From Nocardioides sp. URHA0032 (GTDB taxonomy: Bacteria > Actinomycetota > Actinomycetes > Propionibacteriales > Nocardioidaceae): 64,000 nt of DNA. Below the pieces are notes generated by a model, which was given only the letters and a program-made list of their open reading frames with translations, had not been told where the DNA came from and searched no databases. Shown here piece after piece: positions 1-7,529 of the stretch. The translations under genes were made by a program, and so were the position numbers. The stretch is taken from the NCBI RefSeq assembly GCF_000620645.1, contig NZ_KK211159.1:718312-782311 (forward strand), given 5' to 3'. Position 1 is the first letter of the stretch. Each line of letters starts with the position of its first letter.

Positions 1-198
1 AATCTGCGGTTGGTGACCAATCCGCGTGCAATTCGGCGCGCGGCACGGCCGCCGCGGAGCCGAGCCGCTGGCGCCGTCACCGGCCCACGATCCGGTCCGA
101 CGAGTGATGTTCGAGACAACGGCGCAGCATGCCCGACGCCGATGGGTACATGCTTCAATCCAGACACGACCGTCTCCATCGATCGAAGGGAAGCCCTC

Positions 199-870
199 GT
201 GGCCAACAAGAGCCCGATCAACAAGCTCCAGGACACCGTCGTCGGCACCGTGAAGGCGGTGATGACCCACCCCGTCGGCACAGCCGGCAAGGCCGTGGGA
301 CAGGCGCGAGGGGCGGTACTGCTCGGGCGCACGGTCGCGGAGCAGGTCGGCAAGACCGCAGTCGGCGCGGTCGCGGGCCGTCTCGGCCACGGGGGGACCC
401 AGCAGGACACGCAGCATGCGACCCAGCAGGCTCCGGCACCGGTGCGCTCCGTGACCCCGACGCCGCCGGCGAAGAAGGCTCCCCCGGCGAAGAAGGCCGA
501 CCGGACCACCCCGACGCGGCCGCCGGTGACCGATGTCGTCACCGACCTGGTCAAGGAGCAGGCCGCGCACCAGCCGGTGCCGGCGGCCACGGCCGAGCCG
601 GTGACCTCGATCGACGCGACAGCGGACGTGGAGCACGTCGACGCCACCCCGGCGGACGTCGCGAAGAAGGTCGCGAGGAAGGCGCCGGCGACGAGGGCGC
701 CGGCGAAGAAGACCGCTGCGACGAAGACGCCGGGCAGGAAGACGACCCCGAGCGCCAAGCTCCCCACGCGCAAGGCAGCGCCGAAGAGCGCCGCCGAGGT
801 CGTCGAGGACGCCGACCTGCCGAGCCCGATCGAGTCGATCGGCAGCAGCACCGACCCCGGGCAGGGCTGA
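199..870 (+). CDS. Lys/Ala/Pro-rich protein with histone-H1-like tail, hypothetical
   Basis: I do not recognise a named family. The GTG at 199 is chosen because a GAAGGGA ribosome binding site ends 7 bases before it; earlier in-frame starts lack one. The product is 223 aa. Residues 1 to about 75 are rich in Gly, Ala and Val with regular basic residues (GKAVGQARGAVLLG) and could form an amphipathic helix. The rest is low-complexity and strongly basic with repeated KKAP, KKVARKAP and KKTAATKTP blocks, like the C-terminal tails of histone H1-like and HupB-type actinobacterial nucleoid proteins. DNA or other polyanion binding is inferred from composition only. The kinase/oxidoreductase fusion gene begins right after its stop. 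Confidence 0.75.
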   Translation: MANKSPINKLQDTVVGTVKAVMTHPVGTAGKAVGQARGAVLLGRTVAEQVGKTAVGAVAGRLGHGGTQQDTQHATQQAPAPVRSVTPTPPAKKAPPAKKADRTTPTRPPVTDVVTDLVKEQAAHQPVPAATAEPVTSIDATADVEHVDATPADVAKKVARKAPATRAPAKKTAATKTPGRKTTPSAKLPTRKAAPKSAAEVVEDADLPSPIESIGSSTDPGQG

Positions 871-907
871 GACGGCCGAGCGGCTCCCCGACCCGGCGCT
901 CGTCGTC

Positions 908-2272
908 CTGGTCGGTGCCTCGGGCTCGGGCAAGTCGACGTGGGCGCGCGCCCGCTACCGCCGGGAGGAGGTCGTCTCCTCGGACGACCTCCGCGGCGTG
1001 GTCGGCAGCGGCGCGCACGACCTGGACGCCTCCGACGACGCCTTCGCACTGCTGGAGCGGATCGTCGACGCCCGCCTCGGCCGCGGGCTCACCACGGTGG
1101 TCGACACCCTGGGCCTCGACGACGTACGCCGGAGCCGCTGGCTCGAGGCTGCCCGCGCGGCCGGACTGCCGGCGGTCGCCGTGCTCCTGGACACGCCGGA
1201 CGACCTGTGCCGGTCCCGCAACCGCGAGCGCGACCGGCCGGTGCCCGCGCCGGCCCTCGCGGCCCAGCTGAGGAAGGTCGCCGCGGTCGACCTCGTCGGC
1301 TGGCAGGTGCACCGCGTCCGACCGGGCCGTGTGCCCGAGCGTGACCCGGAGGTAGGTCTCAGGCCCACGACCGGTTCAGCGGGGCGCCGCAACAGCCAGG
1401 GGCTGCGGTTCGTGCTGCAGGTGGGCCGGTTCCCGTGGGGCGAGAGCCCGACGCCGTGGCTGACACAGGTCGCCACCGCGGCCGACGAGGCGGGCTTCGC
1501 CGGCCTCGCCCTGATGGACCACCTGATCCAGATCCCCCAGGTCGGGCGGGCGTGGGAGCCGATCCCGGAGCCGTGGGTGACGCTCGGCCTGCTCGCCGGG
1601 CTCGACACCCGGCTGGACCTCGGCACCCTCGTGACGCCCGTGACGTTCCGGGCACCCGGCATCACCGCCAAGGCCGCGGCCACCCTCGACGCACTCTCCG
1701 GCGGGCGCGCGTTCCTCGGGCTGGGGGCGGGCTGGTGGGCGCGGGAGCACGCGGCGTACGGCCTGCCGTTCCCGCCGCCCCGCGAGCGTCTCGACGAGGT
1801 CGAGCGCGCCATCGCAACGATGCGGGCACTGTGGGCACCCGGCACCAGGGCGGCGGCCGGGCTCCCCGAGACCACGAGCTACCCGCGGCCGGCGCACGAC
1901 ATCCCGATCATCCTCGGCGGCTCCGGGGACCGGATGCTGAGCATCGCGCGGCAGTACGCGGACGCGGTCAACGTCCGCACCGAGCACGTCGACCGCGCGG
2001 TCGACGCGCTCGAGGGATCGGACGTGACGGTCACGGTCCTCGACCTGCCGACCGTCGGACGCGACCGCGAGGACGTGTGGGCCCGGGTGGAGCGGCTGCG
2101 CGGGAGCACTCGGGCCGCGGCGTACGCCGAGCGCACGCATGCCGGCACCCCGGCGGTACAGCGCGACCGCTACGGCGCGCTGGCGGCCCGGGGTGTCGAC
2201 ACGGTGTTCCTGGCCCTGGCCGACCTCGACGGTCCCGACGACCTCGAGCGGTTGGCGCCGCTCACCGCCTGA
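908..2272 (+). CDS. P-loop kinase fused to luciferase-like (LLM) oxidoreductase; start codon unclear
   Basis: Two domains share one frame. The first, to about residue 140, is an AAA_33/zeta-toxin-like kinase: Walker A GASGSGKST is encoded at 917-940, followed by SSDDLRG and an Arg-rich lid (CRSRNRERDRP). A linker rich in Arg and Pro leads to a luciferase-like monooxygenase-fold domain starting near LRFVLQVGRFPWG, with GLGAGWWAREHAAYG and IILGGSGDR motifs typical of F420/FMN-dependent LLM enzymes. The frame contains no ATG, GTG or TTG before the Walker A; the first is GTG 998, inside the kinase. I mark CTG 908 as the least bad start. An unusual start, a frameshift from the upstream gene, or a base error are alternatives. 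The substrate is unknown. It ends one base from the convergent dehydrogenase gene. Confidence 0.7.
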   Translation: MVGASGSGKSTWARARYRREEVVSSDDLRGVVGSGAHDLDASDDAFALLERIVDARLGRGLTTVVDTLGLDDVRRSRWLEAARAAGLPAVAVLLDTPDDLCRSRNRERDRPVPAPALAAQLRKVAAVDLVGWQVHRVRPGRVPERDPEVGLRPTTGSAGRRNSQGLRFVLQVGRFPWGESPTPWLTQVATAADEAGFAGLALMDHLIQIPQVGRAWEPIPEPWVTLGLLAGLDTRLDLGTLVTPVTFRAPGITAKAAATLDALSGGRAFLGLGAGWWAREHAAYGLPFPPPRERLDEVERAIATMRALWAPGTRAAAGLPETTSYPRPAHDIPIILGGSGDRMLSIARQYADAVNVRTEHVDRAVDALEGSDVTVTVLDLPTVGRDREDVWARVERLRGSTRAAAYAERTHAGTPAVQRDRYGALAARGVDTVFLALADLDGPDDLERLAPLTA

Positions 2273-2273
2273 C

Positions 2274-3488
2274 CTACTTGAGCTGGGCGCTGGTCAGCCC
2301 GAGCACGCGCCGGGCCACGATCAGCTGCTGGATCTGCTGGGTGCCCTCGAAGATGTCCAGGATCTTGGAGTCACGCGCCCACTTCTCGAGCAGCTCGCCC
2401 TCGGCGTACCCGACCGAGCCCGCGAGCTCCACGCACGACAGCGTGATGTCGGAGCCGACCCGGCCCGCCTTCGCCTTGGCCATCGAGGCCTCGAGGGAGT
2501 TCGGCCTGCGGTTGTCCGCCATCCACGCCGCCTGCAGCATCAGCAGGTGCGCGGCCTCCCAGTCCGCCTCCATCTGCAGGAACTTCGCGGCCGCCGCGTG
2601 CTGCGTGATCGCCGGGCGGTCGTAGTCGACCTCCACCCCGGCCGTCTCGAGCAGCTCGCGCGTGAGGTCCAGCGCCGCCCGCGCACAGCCGACCGCCATC
2701 GCGGCGACCAGCGGGCGGGTGTTGTCGAAGGTCGCCATCGCGCCGGCGAACCCCTGCTTGGTGTCGATCTCGGGCGACCCGAGGAGGTTGGCGGCCGGCA
2801 CCCGGCAGTTCTCGAACCGGATCGTCGCCGTGTCGGACGCCTTGATCCCGAGCTTGTGCTCGAGCCGCTCGACGCTCATGCCGGGCGTGCCCTTCGGGAC
2901 CACGAACGACTTGATCGCGGCCCGGCCCAGGTCCTTGTCGAGGGTCGCCCACACGACGACGGCGTCGGACCGCTCGCCGGAGGTCACGAAGATCTTCTCG
3001 CCGTTGAGGACGTACTCGTCGCCGTCCAGTACGGCGGTGGTGCGGATGTTCGCCGAGTCCGACCCGGTGTCCGGCTCGGTGATCGCCATCGACGCCCACA
3101 CGCCGTCGAACCGCTCGTGCTGCTCGTTGTCGGCCACCGAGGCGATCGCGGAGTTCCCCAGGCCCTGGCGCGGCATCGAGAGCAGCAGTCCGACGTCGCC
3201 CCAGCACATCTCGGCGATCGACATCACCGAGGCCAGGTTGGTGCCGTTCTTCACGGAGCCGTCGTCCCCGTCCTCGCTGCGCTTCACCCCGGCCGCGCCC
3301 GCGCCCTCGCTCGCGCCGGACTCCGAGAGCCCGTCGATCATCGCGGCGAGCATGTCGAGCTCCTTGGGGTACGCGTGCTCGGCCTTGTCGTACTTGCGCG
3401 AGATCGGCCGCAGCATGTTCATCGCGACCTGATGCGCCTGCCCGACCAGGGGCCGGAACTTCTTCGGGTCGTCCAGATTGATGGGCAT
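2274..3488 (-). CDS. Acyl-CoA dehydrogenase (FadE-type)
   Basis: A 404-aa flavoprotein of the acyl-CoA dehydrogenase family, catalysing FAD-dependent alpha,beta-dehydrogenation of an acyl-CoA. Visible signatures are MAITEPDTGSDSANI (flavin/substrate loop), YVLNGEKIFVTSG, and the C-terminal ILDIFEGTQQIQQ with the probable catalytic base Glu381. The ATG at 3488 overlaps the preceding gene's stop codon (TAATG), so the two dehydrogenases are translationally coupled and probably form a heteromeric enzyme or act on the same substrate. An insertion rich in Ser, Gly and Glu around residues 60-80 (SEGASEGAGAAG) replaces a usual loop. Substrate chain length cannot be read from the sequence. Confidence 0.93.
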   Translation of the reverse strand: MPINLDDPKKFRPLVGQAHQVAMNMLRPISRKYDKAEHAYPKELDMLAAMIDGLSESGASEGAGAAGVKRSEDGDDGSVKNGTNLASVMSIAEMCWGDVGLLLSMPRQGLGNSAIASVADNEQHERFDGVWASMAITEPDTGSDSANIRTTAVLDGDEYVLNGEKIFVTSGERSDAVVVWATLDKDLGRAAIKSFVVPKGTPGMSVERLEHKLGIKASDTATIRFENCRVPAANLLGSPEIDTKQGFAGAMATFDNTRPLVAAMAVGCARAALDLTRELLETAGVEVDYDRPAITQHAAAAKFLQMEADWEAAHLLMLQAAWMADNRRPNSLEASMAKAKAGRVGSDITLSCVELAGSVGYAEGELLEKWARDSKILDIFEGTQQIQQLIVARRVLGLTSAQLK

Positions 3489-4852
3489 TAGATCAGCACC
3501 GCACCTTCCATCACGCCGATCGCACGCAGGTCGCGGTACCACCGCTCCACCGGGTGCTCCTTCACGAACCCGTGACCCCCGAGCAGCTGGACGCCGTCGA
3601 GGCCGATCTGCATCCCCTTGTCCGCGCACAGCCTCCGGGCCAGCGCGACCTCCCGGGCGAAGTCCTTGCCGGCGGCGGCCCGCGCCGCGGCCTTCCACGT
3701 CAGGAGCCGCATCGACTGCAGCTCGATCGCGATGTTCGCGACCATGAACGCCACCGACTGCCGGTGCGCCACCGGCTCGCCGAACGCCTCGCGCTCCTTC
3801 ACGTACGGCACCACGTAGTCGAGCACGGCCTGGCCGGTGCCGACGGCGAGCGCGCACCAGGCGAGCCGGGCGAGTCGCACGCACTCGACGTACGTCGACC
3901 CGTCGGTCTCCCCCAGCACCGCGTCGGTCGGGACGTGCACGTCGGTGAGGTGGATCTTCGTGAGCCCGGCCGCCCGCACGCCCATGGCGGGGTCCGCCTC
4001 GACCTCGATCCCGACGGCCGAGGACTCGACGAGGAACAGCACCGGAGCGCCGTCGAGCGCCGCGCCGATGACGAACAGCTCGGCGTCGGCGCCCCGAGGG
4101 ACGGCTGACTTCACGCCGTTCAGGACGAAGCCGTCGCCGGTCCGGGTCGCCGTCGTGGCCGGCGCCAGGACGTCGAAGAGGACGGTCGGCTCGGTGAGCG
4201 CGATCGCGGCCGCCGGGACGGCGCCGTCGGTGAACGCCGGCAGGTAGGTCTGCTGCTGCGCGTCGGTGCCCCACAGCCCGATCGCGGTCGCGACCGACCC
4301 GGGTGCGAGGGAGGCGACGGCCAGGCCCAGGTCACCGTGCGCGAGCGCCTCGGCGACCAGCGTGCCGGCCATCGCGGACCGCTCCTCGGAGATGCCGCCG
4401 AGGGCCTCGGGCAGGCCGAGGATCGGCAGCCCGACCTCGAGCCCCGCCTTGAGCACCGCCTCCGGCGCCGCGCACGCCTCGTCGGCCTCGGCGGCGACCG
4501 GCCGGAGCACCTCCGACGCGAGCTCGCTGACGACGTCGACGAGCATCTGCTCGTCCTCGGTGGGGGTCAGGTCGAACACGCCGCGACCGGCGGTCGCCGC
4601 CGGTCGAGTGCCGGCCTTGCCCGCGTTGCCCGCCTTCGCGAACGTGCGGCTGGCGGCCGTGATGGTCTTGAACCCGCTGCGCGTCGTGGTGAACACGGCC
4701 TGCTCGGCCTGCTTGCGCAGGCCCACCCGGTCGAGCACGTCGCTGCGGGCGAGCCGGCTGAGTGCGGCGACGGCGTACCCGATCGGGTCGCGGCTCTCCT
4801 TGCTGGACAGCCCGTGTTTCCCGCCGGGCCGAAGGCTGTGGATCAGGGACAT
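3488..4852 (-). CDS. Acyl-CoA dehydrogenase family protein, first gene of a coupled pair
   Basis: A 454-aa protein. The first ~100 residues are an extra Ala/Arg/Thr-rich segment before the standard dehydrogenase N-terminal helix (TPTEDEQMLVDVVSEL). Central motifs (ALTEPTVLFDV, GFVLNGVKSAVPRG) are looser than in its partner, and the protein ends at RAIGVMEGAVLI with Glu449 in the catalytic-base position, which suggests a diverged partner or alpha-type subunit. The ATG at 4852 is preferred over the GTG near 4912 because a perfect palindromic operator lies at 4861-4877, immediately upstream. It is coupled to the downstream dehydrogenase by a one-base overlap. A fatty-acid or related acyl-CoA oxidation role is inferred from the family. 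Confidence 0.9.
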   Translation of the reverse strand: MSLIHSLRPGGKHGLSSKESRDPIGYAVAALSRLARSDVLDRVGLRKQAEQAVFTTTRSGFKTITAASRTFAKAGNAGKAGTRPAATAGRGVFDLTPTEDEQMLVDVVSELASEVLRPVAAEADEACAAPEAVLKAGLEVGLPILGLPEALGGISEERSAMAGTLVAEALAHGDLGLAVASLAPGSVATAIGLWGTDAQQQTYLPAFTDGAVPAAAIALTEPTVLFDVLAPATTATRTGDGFVLNGVKSAVPRGADAELFVIGAALDGAPVLFLVESSAVGIEVEADPAMGVRAAGLTKIHLTDVHVPTDAVLGETDGSTYVECVRLARLAWCALAVGTGQAVLDYVVPYVKEREAFGEPVAHRQSVAFMVANIAIELQSMRLLTWKAAARAAAGKDFAREVALARRLCADKGMQIGLDGVQLLGGHGFVKEHPVERWYRDLRAIGVMEGAVLI

Positions 4853-4860
4853 GCGGTCAA

Positions 4861-4877
4861 TGTAACTCGGAGTTACA
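4861..4877. promoter_or_regulatory. Perfect 17-bp palindromic operator upstream of the acyl-CoA dehydrogenase pair
   Basis: The sequence TGTAACTCGGAGTTACA is an inverted repeat with two 8-base arms around a single central base. It ends 8 bases before the ATG at 4852 and about 55 bases from the divergent deformylase start. Palindromes of this kind are typical binding sites for TetR-type fatty-acid regulators in actinobacteria. No such regulator lies next to it, so the binder would act from elsewhere. Confidence 0.75.
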
Positions 4878-4920
4878 CTCCCGGCTACAGCGGGCGTCGT
4901 GGAGCCGGTCACACGGTCGC

Positions 4921-4926
4921 TACGCT
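4921..4926 (+). promoter_or_regulatory. -10 element TACGCT for leaderless deformylase transcript
   Basis: TACGCT fits TANNNT and is followed by exactly 6 bases before the ATG at 4933, so transcription would begin at or next to the start codon. No clear ribosome binding site is present. Confidence 0.5.
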
Positions 4927-4932
4927 CCCCGC

Positions 4933-5508
4933 ATGCCTGACCAGCCCTCCGGCCAGCTCCCCGACGGCGGCCACGTCCGCCCGATCACCCGCTGGGGCAC
5001 TCCGGTCATGCACCGGCCCCAGCAGCGCGTGACGGCGTACGACGACGCGCTCCGTGCCCTGGCCGCCGACATGGTCGCCACCATGTACGCCGCGGACGGC
5101 GTGGGCCTGGCGGCCTGCCAGGTCGGCGAGGACGTCGCGATGTTCGTCTTCGACTGTCCCGACGAGTCCGGCGAGCACACCGCCGGCGTGGTCTGCAACC
5201 CGGTGCTGACCCTGCCCGAGGGGCGCGACCGGCACCTCGACGACGGCGACGAGGGCTGCCTGTCGTTCCCGGGCGCCTTCGTCGAGTGCGCGCGGCCCGA
5301 CGTCGCGACCGTCACCGGCACCGGCCTCGACGGCGAGCCGGTCGAGTTCTCCGGCGACGGCCTGCTCGCCCGGTGCCTGCAGCACGAGACCGACCACACC
5401 AACGGCATCGTGTTCGGCGACCGACTGCCCAACAAGGCCCGCAAGAAGCTCGAGAAGGCGCACGAGAAGGCGGCCCCCGACTTCCCCGCGGAGTGGCCGG
5501 CCGGCTGA
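4933..5508 (+). CDS. def: Peptide deformylase
   Basis: A 191-aa metalloenzyme that removes the formyl group from the N-terminal methionine of new proteins. All three family motifs are present: GVGLAACQ (residues 56-63), EGCLS (107-111, metal ligand Cys109) and HETDH (151-155, two His ligands and the catalytic Glu152). The C-terminus is basic (NKARKKLEKAHEK), as in actinobacterial type I/III variants. The ATG at 4933 is chosen because it gives the usual length and because a -10 hexamer lies 6 bases upstream. It is divergent from the acyl-CoA dehydrogenase pair. Confidence 0.97.
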   Translation: MPDQPSGQLPDGGHVRPITRWGTPVMHRPQQRVTAYDDALRALAADMVATMYAADGVGLAACQVGEDVAMFVFDCPDESGEHTAGVVCNPVLTLPEGRDRHLDDGDEGCLSFPGAFVECARPDVATVTGTGLDGEPVEFSGDGLLARCLQHETDHTNGIVFGDRLPNKARKKLEKAHEKAAPDFPAEWPAG

Positions 5509-5554
5509 CCTCGCGCCTATCCTGCTCGGGGGTCGAGCGGGAGGAGGTCCAGCC

Positions 5555-6682
5555 ATGTCCGACCGTTCCTTCAAGCCGATCCGGTCGCTGACCGGGCGGG
5601 TGCGCCGGCGTACCCCGGCGGCTCCCGGCGCTCCGCTCGCCGTCGAGCGGACCCAGGACCGGGTCAGCATGGTCGACAGCGCGATCTACGTGGCCGGCGA
5701 CCGTGTCGACTCACCCGCCACCCTGGCCGACACGTTCCGCTCGCTGAGCGAGCACGACGACGCCGTCGCCTGGATCGGGCTGTACCGGCCGGACCAGCAC
5801 GAGCTGGGCGAGCTGGCGGAGGAGTTCGACCTGCACGAGCTCGCGGTCGAGGACGCGATCGTCGCGCACCAGCGGCCGAAGCTGGAGCGGTACGACGAGA
5901 CGCTGTTCGTGGTGCTCCGGGCGGCGCACTACGTCGACTCCCGCGAGGAGGTCGAGTTCGGCGAGGTCCACCTGTTCGTCGGCCCGGACTTCGTGATCAC
6001 CGTGCGGCACTCCGAGTCGCCGGACCTGTCCGCCGTACGCCGCCGGCTGGAGTCGAACCCCGACCTGCTCGCCCTGGGCCCGGAGGCGATCCTCTACGCG
6101 ATCCTGGACCGGATCGTCGACGGCTACCTCCCCGTCGTCGCGGGCCTCGAAAACGACATCGACGAGATCGAGACGGAGGTGTTCGGCAGCGACCCGCAGG
6201 TGTCGCGGCGCATCTACGAGCTGACCCGCGAGGTGATCGAGTTCCAGCGGGCGACGCGTCCGCTCGCGACGGTGCTGCGCAACCTGTCCGCCGGCTTCGC
6301 GAAGTACGGCACCGACGAGGAGCTCCAGCGCTACCTGCGCGACGTCGAGGACCACCTCACCCAGGTCATCGAGCAGGTCGACGGCTTCCGGCAGCTGCTC
6401 CGCGACATCCTGACCGTGAACGCGACCCTGGTCGCCCAGCGGCAGAACGAGGAGATGCGCGCGCTGTCGGAGGCGAGCATCGAGCAGAACGACGACGTCA
6501 AGCGGATCTCGGCCTGGGCGGCGATCCTGTTCGCCCCCACCCTGGTCGGCACCGTCTACGGCATGAACTTCGACCACATGCCCGAGCTGCACTGGGCCGG
6601 CGGCTACCCCTTCGCGCTGGTGCTGATGCTGATGGTCAGCGTCACGCTGTGGGCGGTCTTCAAGTTCCGCCGCTGGATCTGA
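5555..6682 (+). CDS. corA: CorA-type magnesium/divalent cation channel
   Basis: A 375-aa CorA family channel for Mg2+ (possibly Co2+ or Ni2+). A long acidic cytoplasmic funnel domain is followed by two C-terminal membrane helices: the pore helix ends with the diagnostic YGMNF selectivity motif (GMN 336-338), and the second is the last ~22 residues, ending in the basic cap FKFRRWI. A GGGAGGAGG ribosome binding site precedes the ATG. The loop after GMN (DHMPELHW) is the usual acidic ring. The gene is monocistronic and is followed directly by a 42-bp perfect palindrome. Confidence 0.96.
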   Translation: MSDRSFKPIRSLTGRVRRRTPAAPGAPLAVERTQDRVSMVDSAIYVAGDRVDSPATLADTFRSLSEHDDAVAWIGLYRPDQHELGELAEEFDLHELAVEDAIVAHQRPKLERYDETLFVVLRAAHYVDSREEVEFGEVHLFVGPDFVITVRHSESPDLSAVRRRLESNPDLLALGPEAILYAILDRIVDGYLPVVAGLENDIDEIETEVFGSDPQVSRRIYELTREVIEFQRATRPLATVLRNLSAGFAKYGTDEELQRYLRDVEDHLTQVIEQVDGFRQLLRDILTVNATLVAQRQNEEMRALSEASIEQNDDVKRISAWAAILFAPTLVGTVYGMNFDHMPELHWAGGYPFALVLMLMVSVTLWAVFKFRRWI

Positions 6683-6683
6683 C

Positions 6684-6725
6684 GCCGAGTCGGCGCAGTC
6701 TCAGCTGAGACTGCGCCGACTCGGC
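6684..6725. terminator. 42-bp perfect palindrome between convergent genes, likely bidirectional terminator
   Basis: Two exact 21-base arms (6684-6704 and 6705-6725) with no spacer lie between the corA stop (6680-6682) and the convergent methyltransferase stop (6726-6728), one base from the first and directly abutting the second. RNA from either strand would form a very stable GC-rich hairpin. There is no T-tract, which is usual for actinobacterial terminators. Confidence 0.75.
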
Positions 6726-7529
6726 TCAGCGGCGCGTGGTGACGTAGCAGGCGACGGCGGTGGCGGCGGCGACGTTGAGCGAGTCGATGCCCTCGGCCAT
6801 CGGGATGATGGCGCGGCGGTCGGCGGTCTGCTCCCAGCGCTCCGAGAGCCCGTGCCCCTCGGAGCCGAGCACGAGCGCCACGCGGTCCAGGCCGGCCACG
6901 GCCTCCTCGATCGGTACGGCGTCCGGGGCGAGCGTCAGCGCGATGGTGGTGAACCCGAGGGCGGTGAGCGCCGGCAGGGCGTCGTACCAGTCCGGCAGGC
7001 GGGTCCAGGGCGTGGTGAACACGGCGCCCATGCCGACCTTGATGGAGCGGCGGTAGAGCGGGTCGGCGCACCGGGGCGCCAGCAGCGCGGCGTCGAAGCC
7101 GAGGGCGGCGCCGGAGCGGAAGATCGCGCCGACATTGGTGTGGTCGACGATGTCCTCGAGCACCAGGACCGAGCGCGCGCCGGAGAGCACCGACGACACC
7201 GACGGCAGGGGCAGCCGCTCCAGCGAAGCGAGCGCGCCGCGGTGGACGTGGAAGCCCGTGACCTCCTCGGCGAGTGCCTCGGTGACGACGTAGCAGGGCG
7301 CATCAGAGCGCGCGAGCTCGTCCGAGAGCCCCTCGAGCCAGCGCGGCGCCATCAGGAACGAGCGTGGGGTGAAGCCCGCGGCCACCGCGCGACGGACCAC
7401 CTTCTCCCCCTCGGCGAGGAACAGCCCGTGGGTCGCCTCGAGGTGCTTGCGGAGCTCGACGTCGCGCAGGTCGCGGTAGTCGGCGAGCCGGGGATCGGCA
7501 GGGTCGGTGATCTCGACGAGGGTGGCCAT
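6726..7529 (-). CDS. TrmH/SpoU-family RNA 2'-O-methyltransferase
   Basis: A 267-aa SPOUT-class enzyme transferring methyl from SAM to a ribose 2'-hydroxyl in rRNA or tRNA. The three SpoU motifs are visible: NVGAIFRSGAALG (motif 1, catalytic Arg), LVLGSEGHGLS (motif 2) and IPMAEGIDSLNVAAATAVA (motif 3, trefoil knot). The N-terminal ~100 residues resemble the RNA-binding domain of rRNA methyltransferases. The ATG at 7529 overlaps the stop codon of the siroheme synthase gene (TGATG), so the two are co-translated despite unrelated functions. The exact target nucleotide cannot be told. Confidence 0.93.
   Translation of the reverse strand: MATLVEITDPADPRLADYRDLRDVELRKHLEATHGLFLAEGEKVVRRAVAAGFTPRSFLMAPRWLEGLSDELARSDAPCYVVTEALAEEVTGFHVHRGALASLERLPLPSVSSVLSGARSVLVLEDIVDHTNVGAIFRSGAALGFDAALLAPRCADPLYRRSIKVGMGAVFTTPWTRLPDWYDALPALTALGFTTIALTLAPDAVPIEEAVAGLDRVALVLGSEGHGLSERWEQTADRRAIIPMAEGIDSLNVAAATAVACYVTTRR

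Noticed and set aside
1..198. A gene fragment or RNA at the left end of the window
   Set aside because: No domain, ribosome binding site or stem-loop that I can support; the frames are short and low-complexity.
860..880. Programmed +1 frameshift joining the basic protein to the kinase-LLM fusion
   Set aside because: There is no slippery site or upstream stimulator resembling prfB; kept only as a minor option for the missing start codon.
4853..4912. An upstream GTG start (about 20 codons) for the first acyl-CoA dehydrogenase
   Set aside because: It would put the perfect operator inside the coding sequence; the ATG at 4852 is better.
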